A DNA stretch of 64,000 bases from Iris pallida (GCA_029216955.1 JANAVB010009599.1:3484982-3548981), one strand, 5' to 3'; positions 36,885 to 48,646 are shown, numbered from the stretch's first letter. Notes: generated by a model from the letters alone, not told the origin. Made by a program: numbers and translations.

Positions 36885-39436
36885 TGTCACGCCCCGCTCC
36901 CGTAGGAACGATCGTCCTCGCTAAGGCGTGATGCCGCACGAGCCTAGATTGCGCTCGTGCAAGGCAGTTTCATAACGGCCGATTACATCGACGACGACGG
37001 GGTCGTCGCACAGAAGTCCCAAGCAGAAAGATTGAAACATGCAGCAGAATTTAAGGACAAAACACAAATTATTCAAAAGAACTCTTTTATTGATATTGAA
37101 CAATGAGATTACAATGGGGGCAAAGCCATGATTACAAGTCTCTCGTGCTCACTTTTCTCTTATTTTACAAGTCTCTCTGCTCTCTCTCATCTCTCGATTA
37201 CAATGCTTGAGCCAGCGGAAGCTTCGGAAGGCGATGTCCATACATTATGTCCTGTATAAGTCTTGAGTTCACGCGGCCGCACGCTTCGACTTGCCAAGGG
37301 ACTCCGTACCTCGACGCATCCAAGCGAGCTCCGCGCCACGAGCTTCTACCTGTGCCTGCATATGAAAACTGTGTGGGTGTCAGTACTCAACTGTACTGGT
37401 GGAGTGATCTCCTCGCCCACCCATACAAAACCGACACGTTCATTTACTTTGTGCAATACAAGCCCCTTTACGATTGTCTTTCTAGTCTTGCCTTAGGATC
37501 CATTTTAGAACAAGACGTCTCGGCCTATACTTAACAATGTAACGACAGGGTCGTACAACAACGGGGTCGTGCCATGCCAACGTATATTTCGATCGAGGCA
37601 GTGCCTCATCGCTTATGTACTTGACCGAACTTTAACTCGGGATGGCAGGGTCATGCCATACTCTATTCGTGACTTCAACGCATTCAGGACAGTGCTTTGC
37701 CGAGGAGCAACTTATGCGAACTCGGCCGTGCCAAAACTTTCAATACTTTCGCGTGCCTCTAGACCAATTCTCGTGCCACCGACGTCAAGGGGACGACTCG
37801 TGCTGGTCCTGCCTCTATACCTTGCTTAGACTTGTTCGTGCTTCAAGATTGAGGCTGTGCCTCGCAACTTATCAAGACTTATCCATGCTACCACCTTGTG
37901 GCCTACCTGTTCGACTTCTAAACCAACTTAGACAAGACTTGTGAATATAGTAACGATTCCATGAACATCCCGACGCCAAGTATCGTGCCTAGCACAGTGC
38001 CTATGCTGCAGCCCAATCTTAGGCCCAGATATTGTGTTACCTACTAGACCTGTATTCAAGTTCTAATCCCAATCCAAAGGCATACACGCGGTTTTGCCGC
38101 TACTCTGCCGACCCATCTATATGAGTGGTTACTAGCAATGTCAAGCTATCTTGGACTGGCTCGGGAATATCGGACCGTCCCTCCGCGGGAAGCTAGCCCT
38201 GGAGGCGTCGAATCTTCCATGCGGTTATCCAGTATCCTACTTTGAGCCGCAACTCGCTTCCCCCGGGCCGACTTGATCCCGGTGCCCCGGCGATCACTCG
38301 AGAAGACTACACCTTGTCGACAAGTTGTCCAATGACCATACAAGACCCAACTAGATCTATCGAATCCTTCCCTAACATGACCATGCTTTCCAACTTCTAT
38401 CGAGACTCCCAAGTAGCGGGACCGATCTTGCGTGATTCCTTGTCAAGACATAGCGAGACTCCCAAGTAGCGGGACCGATCTCGGCGATAACCAGTCGCGT
38501 GGACTTCCTTGTCTGTGGCATGCTTTTCACTAAACCGACCATGGCTCGTGCCTTAGACAGACCTTGTTCTATAGGCGACGCTATCGCTCAATTCATATAC
38601 TTTATATGACGAGCCTTGTTCTCAAGGGACTACGCGACTTGACAACCGCAGATAGAGCAGGACAGTGCTAGAAATGCCTTCGATAGCCCAACATAACTCT
38701 TGTCTAACTTATTCGGGCAGCGACTCGATGAGCAAAGGCTACGCCGAGCTCCGCGTCGAGGGAACATGCTATGCACGGGGTCGACTTGAACAACCAACTC
38801 TTGGGTGCCTAGACTTAAGCCAACGTCGTGCAACACGACTTAACCAACGGGACATGCGAAGGCTATGCCAAGCCGTACGGGACATACGAAGGCTATGCCA
38901 AGCCTTGCAGAACGGGACCGTACATGCTTTATTAAGAATTCATGCAGGCGACACCTATGACTTAGGCTGATTCGAGCGTTGGGGCAAAACGACGGGACCG
39001 TGCATGCTTTACCAAGCATTCATGCGGGCGACGTCTATGACTTAGGCCAATTCGAGTATTGGGACAACTTAGCAACTTAGGCAAGCTTCCTTCTCCCAAG
39101 CCACGGGACGAAGGATCGAGTGTCATTTTCAAAACACGCTGAGCAAACTTCTAAGACGGCCGTGGGACCTTTTCCAAGTTCTAGCATATTTCGACCCGTC
39201 GGGATTATTCCCTTAGCTTTGTGCGTTCGTAGCTTTTATATTAGCCTACTTGTGCAAGTTGAAAACATGCAAATTATTAAGTAAAGGCTAAGATGAGGCA
39301 AGTTCACCGAAACTACCCCACCTGAGCGAGGAGTCGCCTCGACCGAGCGAGTCTTCGAGCAGCCGTTACAAGGCTAAGACCGAATGTCGTCGGCGTTTTG
39401 ATTCCTCCGATTGACTTTGCGAGACGGGGCACTACA
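36885..39436 (-). repeat. LARD-A 5' LTR (2552 bp)
   Basis: It begins TGTCACGCCCCGCTCCCGTA and ends GGGGCACTACA. It carries the hairpins 36896-36909 and 36936-36960. ORFs within it lie antisense to the element and repeat in both LTRs without a known match. Confidence 0.95.
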
Positions 39437-39441
39437 TCAAC

Positions 39442-39661
39442 TGCTCTTGAAGACCCAACAACCGCCTTTGCGAAGGAGCATTGCATGGTGTCAGTACGAA
39501 CCCTAAAAGAGTCCCGAGGTACAAGACCAAGGATCGGAACTAGTGGACTACCACACGGATGGGTCAGCCATCCTGATGTGTGGTGGAGTGCCACCCTGGC
39601 CGTCGGCCAAGCTGCTGACCGAAGAAGAAGCAAAATATGAGGGGGCAATTAGGGCTCAGGA
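39442..39661 (-). pseudogene. LINE-III ORF1 fragment, N-terminal part
   Basis: The minus-strand frame ends in SFAKAVVGSSRA, which joins directly to DDGSFTEVPMKEI at 31907 when LARD-A and one duplication copy are left out. The flanking pentamers are TCAGC (31903-31907) and TCAAC (39437-39441), one transition apart. GYP-C then cuts the fragment at 39662. Confidence 0.7.
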
Positions 39662-40193
39662 TGTGACGGACATAATTAATGTTTTATGATACACTTCGAC
39701 CTATGCGGTGCATAAGCTTCCTACTCGAAGACCCATGCCAGCCTTCCCGAACCCGCTTAGCTAATCGCTAAGGAGATATAGAGAAAAAAGTGGAGCAAAA
39801 GAGAGAAATTAGAAGTATGAAAACTTCACTATACTAGAAGGATATTACAACTTTGGATTGTGAGGAATAAATGAGGCCTCCCACTTATTTATATTGTCGT
39901 AGGGCTTACAAAAAACTTCTGGAAACAGAATATTCCAGAGATTATTCTATATCTAGATATTTACAAGGAAGCTTCTAGTCCATCCAGAAATATCATGGGC
40001 CATATATAATAATCTTGGTCCATCTAGAGACATCTTGGGCCTTACAGAGGATTCTACCACCTTCTAGAGAGTTTCACCATCTTCTAGAAATTCTATCGTC
40101 TTCTAGAACATTCAGGAAGCTTCCCGCATAACCCCGGTCCGTAGAGGGTTACGTAAATCTGTCTCGGTGGGGCATGAACTTTTGTGCATGACA
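39662..40193 (-). repeat. GYP-C 3' LTR (about 532 bp)
   Basis: It begins TGTGACGGACATAATT, and the likely end is TTTTGTGCATGACA. It matches 53703-54140 and, in inverted form, 54193-54409. It is rich in TTCTAGA-containing words repeated every 20-30 bases (about 39955-40110). Confidence 0.75.
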
Positions 40194-40557
40194 TTCTTGT
40201 CGATGCCCTCGTCGATGGGTATACCAAGTCTAGGGATGACGTCCACTCTCGTAGGCATGGTCTAGGAATGACGTCCACTCTTGTAGGCATGGTCATTGTG
40301 CATCGTCCCTTCTTCGTGCATCTTGTACGACACTTCCTAGACTTGTCCAGCTTCTCCTTAAGATTGGAAGCAAACTGGTTTGCCATACCAATTCTGGCCT
40401 TGGTCTATGCCCTCCTTGACACAGAAAGGGACGTGTACGGGCTGTCGAGTCATCGACCCACCTCATCGCATGGCTACACATGGTTCTCCACACCTTCATG
40501 CATGTGAGTTCCAATGCAACTCTGTTGACCCTAATGTCCCCCATGAGCTTTGAGCAA
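40194..40557 (-). pseudogene. GYP-C 3' pol remnant, very degraded
   Basis: Several short minus-strand frames contain ANQFASNLKEKLDKSRKC, resembling the helical stretch after the integrase core in gypsy elements. The assignment is weak. It lies where integrase would end, between the hAT MITE and the 3' LTR. Confidence 0.35.
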
Positions 40558-40565
40558 CTCCTAGC

Positions 40566-41253
40566 TAGAGCTGTCAAGTGGGCCGGGTCGGGTCGGCCTA
40601 GCACGAATTTGAGTAGGCCGGGCCTCTTGAGCCCATGAACTGTAATTGGTCAGGCCGGGCCGGGACGGAGCCAGGTCACATTAGAGGCCATCATTTTAAT
40701 AAATTCATATATGGATGCATTCATGTATGTTGTTGTTACAGCAACTTGCAACTAATATGTATTGAAATGAATTGAATTGAATTTCAATTCAATTCAATTC
40801 AGTTCAAACATTCACTTCATTTCAATTCAATTCACTACTATACTATATAATCATAATAATAACGGAGGCCACCACCACGTGTACTTATTGCTTTAGGCAG
40901 TGGTACAAATCATATTTGGAGGGCAGAGTGTTTGTTGTGTACATATTTTTCTTTTCTTTTCCTTGTGAAAGTGACAATACTGCTGTTAGCTGGTAGGATT
41001 TGGGACAAATCAACGAGATTGTGCAGGGGATATTACAACCGGGTCGGGCTTCGGGCCTGGCCTCAGACCGGGCCGGGTCGGGCTTGGGCTTGGGCTTCGG
41101 ACCGGGCCGGGCCTATATTATGGGCCAATATACATGGCCCGGCACGACCCAATATACTAGGCCGGCCTGATCCGGGCCCACGATTAATCGAGCCAGGCCG
41201 ACACATGGGCCTATTTTTCGGGCTGGGCCGGCCCGACCGAATTGACAGGTCTA
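40566..41253. mobile_element. hAT-type MITE, GC-rich ends
   Basis: The terminal repeats are TAGAGCTGTCAA (left) and TAGACCTGTCAA (right, inverted), followed inward by GGGCCGGGTCGGGC-type runs. The 8-bp flanks CTCCTAGC (40558-40565) and CTCCTTGC (41254-41261) match at seven positions, as expected for hAT. It has no transposase. The interior includes ATTCAATTCAATTCA repeats near 40770-40830. Confidence 0.8.
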
Positions 41254-41261
41254 CTCCTTGC

Positions 41262-41898
41262 GCAAGCTACTACACTTCGTTGCCTCTGCGTAGTCCACGA
41301 CGTGTTTCTCCGCACTCGTACGCAGGTTGGTAGCACGATTCACTTCCCTCCGTGGAAGTGAGTCATCGGGACGCTCCTTTGCAACGCCCTTGGTCTCACA
41401 TGGAAGGCCTTCCTCCTTGAAGCCCTTCTTCCTTTCGAGCACCGCTAGGTATGCCATTTTCCTTTGGCTACCCTTTTTGAGCTAAATATCAGGGATAGAT
41501 CTTCCCTTCGAAGGCTTGCCTCGTGCAGCTTTTACCATGCACGATGAGCCTTCCTCTATGAAGCTGATAACTCCCAAATGTGCCATCAGATTCTCCTTCG
41601 TCGCGATAGAAACGTCCATGCCAGTATTATCTTGAAGTCATTTAGCAAGGTGAAATTGGCAATATTCGACCAATTTTCTACCGTAATACAGACTCCCTTG
41701 GCTACCCCTGCACGGGATGCGCCTCCACATTAACAGCCTTCATCTTGCTCGAATCTTCTTCCAAGGTTAGACCCAAATGACAGACCTCTGCATCCGAGAT
41801 GAAGTTACTATTGACACCTGTGTCAAGCAATGCCCGTGTGCTCATGCCATTGATCCTCACGTCGACGTACATGAGATCTCTGCTCGGAGTCTTCGACA
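41262..41898 (-). pseudogene. GYP-C protease and start of pol
   Basis: The segment from 41898 downwards encodes a retropepsin-like aspartic protease: RDLMYVDVRING, then ALLDTGVNSNFIS (active site DTG) and KMKAVNVEAHPVQG. Further down, broken frames (about 41560-41262) contain YLAVLERKKGFKEEG, typical of the linker before RT in this gypsy group. RT itself is absent. The N-terminal side joins gag at 46081 across the solo LTR. Confidence 0.8.
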
Positions 41899-42549
41899 CA
41901 GCGTGTAACTGTCTGTTTTAAAAAATGAGGTTAAATTTGTTATTTTCTATATTCTAATATTTTATGAATATTTATTTATTATTATTGTATTTTTGGGGGA
42001 TTATTTAGTCGGGTTAGAGACTAGTCTAGTTTTGACTTATGTTAGTTGTCCGGTTAGATTAGACTCTAGTCGGAGCCCAAGGATTAGCTAGGAATGACCC
42101 ACAAGCTCAACTTATTAGGCTAGTGCATTTAGACTAATCCCACATGACAAGTTAATTCATTTAGAGATTAGAAATTTGACCAATTTGACCCCAATTTCTT
42201 GCATGACTTAAATTAACCAAAGGGGACTTATTAGAGGCTAGCTAGACATTTACCATTAGCCCTAACCCAACCTTTATGGCCGGCCAAGGAGGGGAGGTGT
42301 CTCCATCTTTTCATTTCTCAAGTAGCCTCTATTTTCTTCCATTTTGGTGTTCTTTCCAAACTTGAGAGCAACCACCATTGATTTCTCTCCCAAATCCACT
42401 TATTCCTCCACCAAATTCTCTCATTCTTTCAAGGAGAAGGAGCCTACAAGGATTATGGAGCCAAGAGAAAGGAGGAGAGTCCATTTGCTAGAGGAGTACG
42501 TGTCGGGTTCGTGTCTATTGGTTGTTAATTGGGAAACCACTCCCAATAG

Positions 42550-42571
42550 CTCTCTCTCTCTCTCTCTCTCT
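42550..42571. repeat. (CT)n microsatellite
   Basis: About eleven CT repeats within the solo LTR. Confidence 0.9.
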
Positions 42572-43064
42572 AAACTCTCCATGTCTATGCATGTAATTGG
42601 TTTTGAACCCATAGGAACCCACTCCCATGTAGGGATGACCCTTAGAAATAATTTAGAGGCTCTTTTGAGTTCTCATTGGAAAGTTGGGATAGGTTTTGTG
42701 CCACCCATGGAAAAAATCCGAGGGTGACACACCAAGTGTTTGTAGAAATACCCAATAGGCTATTTGATTTCTAATTTCGGTTTTATGCATGAATGAGGAT
42801 AGGTTAGCCATGGTTAAGGTGCCCCAATTAGTTTCCATATGGATTCCTATATATATCTATGTATTTTTGACCCACAAGTCATGTATATATGTAGATATAT
42901 GTAATTTGGTGTATATATATGTGGATTGTTTTAGATGATATTGTATATGTATATATGTGTGTGGTTGTGTCTTGTGTGTGAGGGTGGAAGAGGGGGAGCA
43001 TGGCTAGGTAATGGCCATCCCACTTGGCCTTGGTTATGGCTTGGATTGGTGGTTTGATTTGTGG

Positions 43065-43067
<3 letters not shown>

Positions 43068-43131
<64 letters not shown>
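43068..43131. repeat. (GT)n microsatellite, about 64 bp
   Basis: A pure GT run, followed to about 43440 by a degenerate GTGTGAGAGTG-rich tract that has lost the exact period. Confidence 0.95.
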
Positions 43132-43136
<5 letters not shown>

Positions 43137-43469
43137 GTGTGTGTTAAAATGAGTGAGGAGAGAGGGGATGAGATGTGATTGTGTGAGTGTATGATTGTGT
43201 GCTAGTGTAAGTATTTGTAGAGAGTTGAGTGTGAGAGTGAGGGATTTAGAGTGTGTTTGGAAGTATGTTGTGAGAGTTGATAGTGTGTGAGAGTGTGAGG
43301 GTGTAATAGTTTAGAGTGTGATTTAGATTTGTGATTATGAGTGTGTTTGAGTGTGTGCTTGTGAGTGAGAAGGGTGAGAGGGATTTAGATGTGGTAGTGA
43401 GTGTTGTGTGTGTGTGTTAGAGAGGGTGTGAGAGAGTAGCAAGAGGGGGGAGCCTTGCTGTCAAAGGCA

Positions 43470-43566
43470 GTAGCAGCAGCTTGTGCTGCAGGTAGTAGCA
43501 GCAGCTGCAAGAGCAGTAGCTGCAGCAGCAGCATGAGCAGCCAGCAGCAGCTGCAGCTTGGGCAGT
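43470..43566. repeat. GCA/GCT triplet-rich tract
   Basis: Interleaved AGCAGC and GCTGCA words form a short imperfect palindromic triplet repeat. It is followed by (TA)n at 43567-43586. Confidence 0.85.
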
Positions 43567-43789
43567 ATATATATATATATATATATGCATGTTTTGGGTT
43601 ATGAAATTAGGATTTGTGGATGGTTATGGATGTGGTTTTGGGGGAAAGTTTGAATATCAGATTTTCATGTTCAGCCCTATGGAAAGGAGAGGAGACTGAA
43701 ACCAAGGTATTTTGTTGTGAGTATCTTCTAGTGTGGTTAAGAGAGGGGGGTGACTTCCCATTGTGTGTGTGTGGTCTTATTTAGGATGG

Positions 43790-44820
43790 ATAAGTTAGTA
43801 TCTAGTTAGTGTCTAGAGTTATATGTTGGAGTTAGTATATAGTTAGAAGTTAGTATATCTAGTTAGTTTAGATGGTATCCTAAGTTAGATATCTTAGGAT
43901 GAGTTAGTTATTGTCTATGTTAGAGTGAGTATCCTATGTAAGTTGGTATCTTGGTTAGATGACTTGGGATAGTTAGTAGATGTTAGAGAGTTAGTATAGA
44001 TAAGTTAGGATATCTATATTAGAGTTAATATCTCTAAGATGGTATCTTAGATACCTTGGAAGTTAAGGTAATGTTAGTATATGTTAGAGAAGTTAGAAGT
44101 TAGTATCTAGGGATGTATCTAAGAGTATCCTAGAGTTAATAGATAGTATCTTAGATATCTAAGATGGTATCCTAGGTATCTAAGTTAGTATCTTGAGAGT
44201 TACCTATTAGCCTAAGGTAATGGGTTTTACCTACTAGCTAAGGTAATGAGATATCCTAAGATAGCTAAGATAATGGGGTATATCCTAAGATAGCTAAGGT
44301 AATGAGATATTACCTACTAGCCTAGAGGCAGATGATTATCTTTTATCCTAAGATGGGTAGTTAGACACTAGTCTAAGGTAATATGGATGTTAAGGTATTA
44401 GTTACCTAGACTAAGGTATTAGGATTCCAACTTAAGGTATTAGTATTGTGATACCAATAGAGATAAGGTAAAGGGTATCTTGGTAGGTAATGACTAGAAA
44501 TAGGATATTTGATTTTAATATGACCTTGTTTTACCAAGGTTGACTATTTTGACTGAAAGTCAAAGTAGAGCCAACAATTGACTTAGAATTGACTAGGAGT
44601 TGACCAGAGTTGACCAGTTGACCAAAAGTCAATTGTAGGTCAACCATTGACCTAGTTTGGCCTAAATTGGATTAGGAGTTGACCGGAGTTTACCAGTTGA
44701 CCAAAGTCAACTGTAGGTCAACCCTTGACCTAGATTGACTTAGTTTGACTTAGTTTGACCTAGTTTGACTTAGTTTGACTTAGCTTGTCCTAGTTTGACT
44801 TAGTTTGACCTAGATTGCAT
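43790..44820. repeat. Degenerate minisatellites (GTTAGTATCT and TTGACTTAG types)
   Basis: The first part is built from variants of AGTTAGTATCTAG and CTAAGGTAATG. The second (44500-44820) is built from GTTGACC and TAGTTTGACTTAG units, the last with a period near 12. All lie inside the solo LTR. Confidence 0.8.
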
Positions 44821-46089
44821 AGCATACACTAGAAAATCATGCTTAACACTGTTAAACCATATTTAACTCATGTATATCTCATCTTTAGGTCTGTGACTTC
44901 ACTCTAAGCCTCGATTTACTGTTGATATTTTCTACTGGATCTCAGGCGAGTACATTCTCTGATAATATTTCTGTTTTATGATATCGTCTATGTTTCTTAT
45001 ATTTAGTGTAGATATCCTTGTTCTCTTGACACATTGTTTACACGGATTGGTATTTGTCTGGATCCCGTCATGAGATGTTATTCCTTGGTATATCTTGTGC
45101 AAGCCTTGTCCTTATTCCTTGTGCATTGTATAGACACGATTCCTGTGAAGGCTCACGACCATTTCAGAGAATCCATGTCATAATGTGTCATGGTTGGATC
45201 CATTGTATTAGTCGATGGCGGGGAGTATTAGTGTAGATATTTGGTCATAACCCTATTGTGCAAGTATTGATTGTGAGTGTTAATTATACACCCCACGTAT
45301 GATTAACCAGGCCATAAACATTGTACAAGTTTCCAAGCCGGCCACATGTCATAGCTAGTATTCACTCACATAAATAGTATGATTCTTAACTCTTGTACAT
45401 GATATGATCAGTTTTCTCGCCATTGCTCTAGTTATAGTTTACAGATTTAACCTTGCCATATTACTTTTATGTACTTTTTATTTCATATGTATATTCTCTC
45501 TATTTACTGCTACATATTCTTTATCGTCTAACTAGAACTGTTATTAGAGATTGTGCTCATTCCATCCTGACTGGATATGTTGAAAATTTTTTATAGATGA
45601 CGGCGATGACGAGTGTCCTACCTACTATGGTCCTCATGACGTAGTGGGCGTAAACCGGGAGACCCTAGTCCAGTAGGGGTTAGTTCCAGCTGATGAGGCA
45701 CTAGTGGTAGCTCAGCTAGATTAGACTTGTACTGGACTTTGTCTCCAGATAACACTTTGGCACGTTATTATTTTAGAATTTGTGTTAGAGATTATTGACT
45801 ATGAGACTCTGGACTTGTATTATTCCTGCGTTGGACTTTCTGGATATTTTTATATCTTGTTGTCTTTACTTTTTTATCTTCTATCTTTCTTAGAATATTG
45901 TGATTGAGTATATTATATTGTCATTGCTTATCCTCCATTTGGAGTTGACCATCTTGACAGGTTTCGATATTATAATTGTTGTTAGATAGTGGAGCTAGAC
46001 AGTATTCTACACCATTTCTGTGGCGTAGGCTGGGACGCTGTCACGTACTCGTGCCCCTACTCTGGGTGCGGGTGGTGACATAGCGGACT

Positions 46090-47277
46090 TGACCTTGACC
46101 TTGACAGCGTTGAGTAAGCGCAACGCTCCCTATGTGCGCTCCCACTTTGCACTCCTCGTCCTATACCTCCTCGCTTCGGACGACATTCACACGCATGCTC
46201 CTCATCATATAATCTCGAACAAAGTGATTCTCTCACATATGAAACACGGAACTACTCATTCGGGCTGGGCCTTCTCGTGCTTCTTCCTCTCGGATGGACC
46301 CTCCATGAAAGAGCTCTCCTGCTCTCCCCCACCATTCCCCTTTGTGGTCTTTGTCTTGGTCTTGTCATCGTTGTCGTCCCACATATACTCGACGAGCCTA
46401 TTAACTGTTGCCATATCGGGGTTCAAGTCTTGCACCATCTATCGTTGCAATTCTTGAGCTCCCATGGTTTGAGTCCACCGAGAAAGAAGAATAAGCAATC
46501 CTCCTCGCCCATACTAGATATCGCGAGCATTAAGCATGTGAGCTCTGTAATGTACTCCATGATCGCCCCTGTATGCTTGAGCTGCCGTAAGCTCTGCCTT
46601 ACTGCAAACTCCACATTCTCTGGATATAACTGAGACTTGAACTCCTTCTTGAGATCCTCACTAGTCTCTATCGAGCACAAACCCTTCTCGGCTTTCATGC
46701 ACCTTCGATGCCACCACAACATAGCATCATCGGTGAAGTAGAGTGAAGCAATATACATCTTCTCGACGTCATCGTTGATGTATAACGTCTTGAAGTATCG
46801 CTCCACATTCCACAAGAAGTTCTCAACTTCTTTGGCATCTCGTACCCCGCTGAAGGATTTCAGCTCGGGGATCTTCCGTCTCGATGCCTCCCTACTCAAA
46901 GGTCCACCGTTCGCAATGACCTTCTCCAAGATGACAACTTTGGTCTTGAGTTCTTCGTAACTCTCGACCACGGTCTTTATCTCCTCGTAGCCATGGACCT
47001 TCCTACGCAAGTTCTCAATCTCCGTACGATGCCCCTTGAGCTCCTCCTTAAGTGTAGATCAGATCTCTTGGAATTGCTCCCGAAAGATTCCCATGGACAA
47101 AGCTACGTCACTCTCCAACCCATCATAGAACTCCTCTGGCCTCGTGTTGCTTTACTCCACGAAGCCTATGCGCATATCCATGTCTCTCAAACCCGTTTCC
47201 AAGACTTCAACGCACTCGGCAAGATCGGCAAGGCTACACTCTACCGTAGACTCCTTATTCTTGCCCCTCTTGTGGAT
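46090..47277 (-). pseudogene. gag: GYP-C gag, main part
   Basis: The minus-strand frame carries a helical N-terminal region (about 47277-46990), then a Retrotrans_gag domain: KIPELKSFSGVRDAKEVENF, WNVERYF, DDAMLWWHRR, LRQLKHTGAIMEYITE and FFLGGLKPW. It ends in a Lys/Glu-rich linker and a CFIC half of a zinc knuckle near 46235. Stops interrupt the region at about 47150, 47055 and 46250. The first codons are separated from it by LARD-B and lie at 53617-53677. Its 3' end meets the solo LTR. Confidence 0.85.
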
Positions 47278-47282
47278 CTTGG

Positions 47283-48643
47283 TGTAATGACCCGCTCCGC
47301 CTTAGCGGAATGCCGATTCAAACGGCAAATACAACGACTCAAACGAGCCGTCGACCCAAAGAGTTGGCATCGACCTGATGAAGAATCGATGCGAGACTTA
47401 CATTGGCCCGTCAAGGATGAATCCAGACTTAGACTTTCAAAGGCGCGCTCGGAGTATCGCTCGGCCGATGCGAACATCGCTAAGGTGGGTGGCTCCGATA
47501 AACTTGTCTTTGCTTAGCCTAGACACATAAATATACGGACACTATTGCTAGAATCGCTAGACGATAACACTGCGCATGCTAATAAATGAATGACTCAACG
47601 CACCTAGCTAAGGGAATAATCCCATCTTGTATGCTTGTATAGAATATGGAAAGGAACATGGAAAATATGAGAACTCTAGCACCGCGCTCCACGCTTGTGC
47701 TACGGCACAAGCTTACATTTAAGTTCCTTATGCGTTCAACAATAAAACAATGAATGGTTTACAACAATGAAATGGGAAGGCTATCAACATAGTCGTTCCG
47801 AATAGAGTATAGCAACATTGAAAGACTATAGGACCGAAGGGTCGCCAAGGCGACTCCCGCACGGGGAGTTGCATAATGTATGAATGAAAGAATGAATGAA
47901 TATGTGAATGAATCAATGAACAAATGAACAAGTGAAAGAAGGAAAGAAAGGAAAGAATAAATGAAAGATAAGAAAGAAAAGAATGGTTAGCGACAGGTGT
48001 GACGGGCACGTGCAACGGGGCTCGCTACCCGCGCTGCACGGACGCCAACCTGGTCGATAACGCATTATGGCTAAGGGTTAGCCTATGGCTCAAAGACAGC
48101 TGTTAAGTTAAAATGACAATAAAATACGAAATAGTCGTGGATGGCTCGTGTACGAGTGAAAAGGGATTCCAAGGGCAACGAACGACGTTTTCGTGGCCGG
48201 CCTAGGCGGAATCATGGCCTACGGGCGGACAGAATGTACGGGCTTGGGCACATAACCAAACGTAGGGCTGGTTATTCAATAGTCTATCAAGGTGTACCAG
48301 CCATCATGCTTGATAGATGAGAATGCCACAGGAGAAAATGTCCAAAATGGCTGACATGCCAGCGACCGGTGCATATAGATTTAAGTGGGCTTTGCTGGTG
48401 GCAATCCACGTGCAAGTCCTTGCATTGAAATCAAAGTAGTCTGTGCGAATATCAATAAAGAGTTGAATTTGCTTCAATTTGTGTTCATTTTACTTTCCGC
48501 TGCAAATGGGGACACTCTGTGCGACTCTGTGGCCTAGCTCGAATCGGCCGTTTCTGGACATAGCCTTGCACGGGCGCAACCTAGGCCCGTGCGGCATCAC
48601 ACCTTAGCGAGGACGATCGCTCCTACGGGAGTGGGGCGTGACA
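47283..48643 (+). repeat. LARD-B 5' LTR with internal deletion (1361 bp)
   Basis: It matches 51569-53611, but after AAAGTAGTCT it jumps to TGTGCGAATATCAATAAAG, lacking about 680 bases present in the 3' copy. The U5 end carries hairpins 48568-48592 and 48619-48632. Confidence 0.93.
48568..48632 (+). other. Structured U5 block of LARD-B
   Basis: Stem GCACGGGC / GCCCGTGC with a 9-nt loop starting GCAA is followed by GGCATCAC and CCTTAGCGAGGACGATCG, then GCTCC-TACG-GGAGT. It ends 14 nt before the primer site. The same layout occurs at 36896-36960 (LARD-A, minus), 10739-10832 (Tek-1, minus) and in the partner LTRs. Confidence 0.75.
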
Positions 48644-48646
48644 GAT

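Larger units (their letters stand above)
31908..39436 (-). mobile_element. Non-autonomous LTR element LARD-A
   Basis: Two LTRs of exactly 2552 bp (31908-34459 and 36885-39436) flank a 2425-bp internal region without recognisable gag or pol. A near-standard primer-binding site and the TCAGC/TCAAC duplication confirm the structure. The internal region is related over much of its length to LARD-B (opposite strand). The LTR end is shared with LARD-B and partly with Tek-1, so Tekay-type proteins are the likely helpers (inference). Confidence 0.92.
41904..46080 (+). mobile_element. Solo LTR (about 4.2 kb), Tekay-like
   Basis: It starts TGTAACTGTCTG, ends GGTGGTGACA, and is flanked by CAGCG (41899-41903) and TAGCG (46081-46085). 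GYP-C gag joins protease in frame when it and one flank copy are omitted. No second LTR, primer site or protein domain is found inside, so a solo LTR is the simplest reading, although it is long. Orientation is judged by the GACA end, shared with other Tekay-like LTRs here. Confidence 0.7.

Noticed and set aside
42344..42727. 127-codon ORF in the solo LTR
   Set aside because: It crosses a CT microsatellite, is not supported by any motif, and an overlapping ORF exists on the other strand.
47728..48015. Ser/Phe/Leu-rich ORF repeated at 52014-52301
   Set aside because: It is the antisense of GAATGAAAGAA-type repeats in the LARD-B LTRs.
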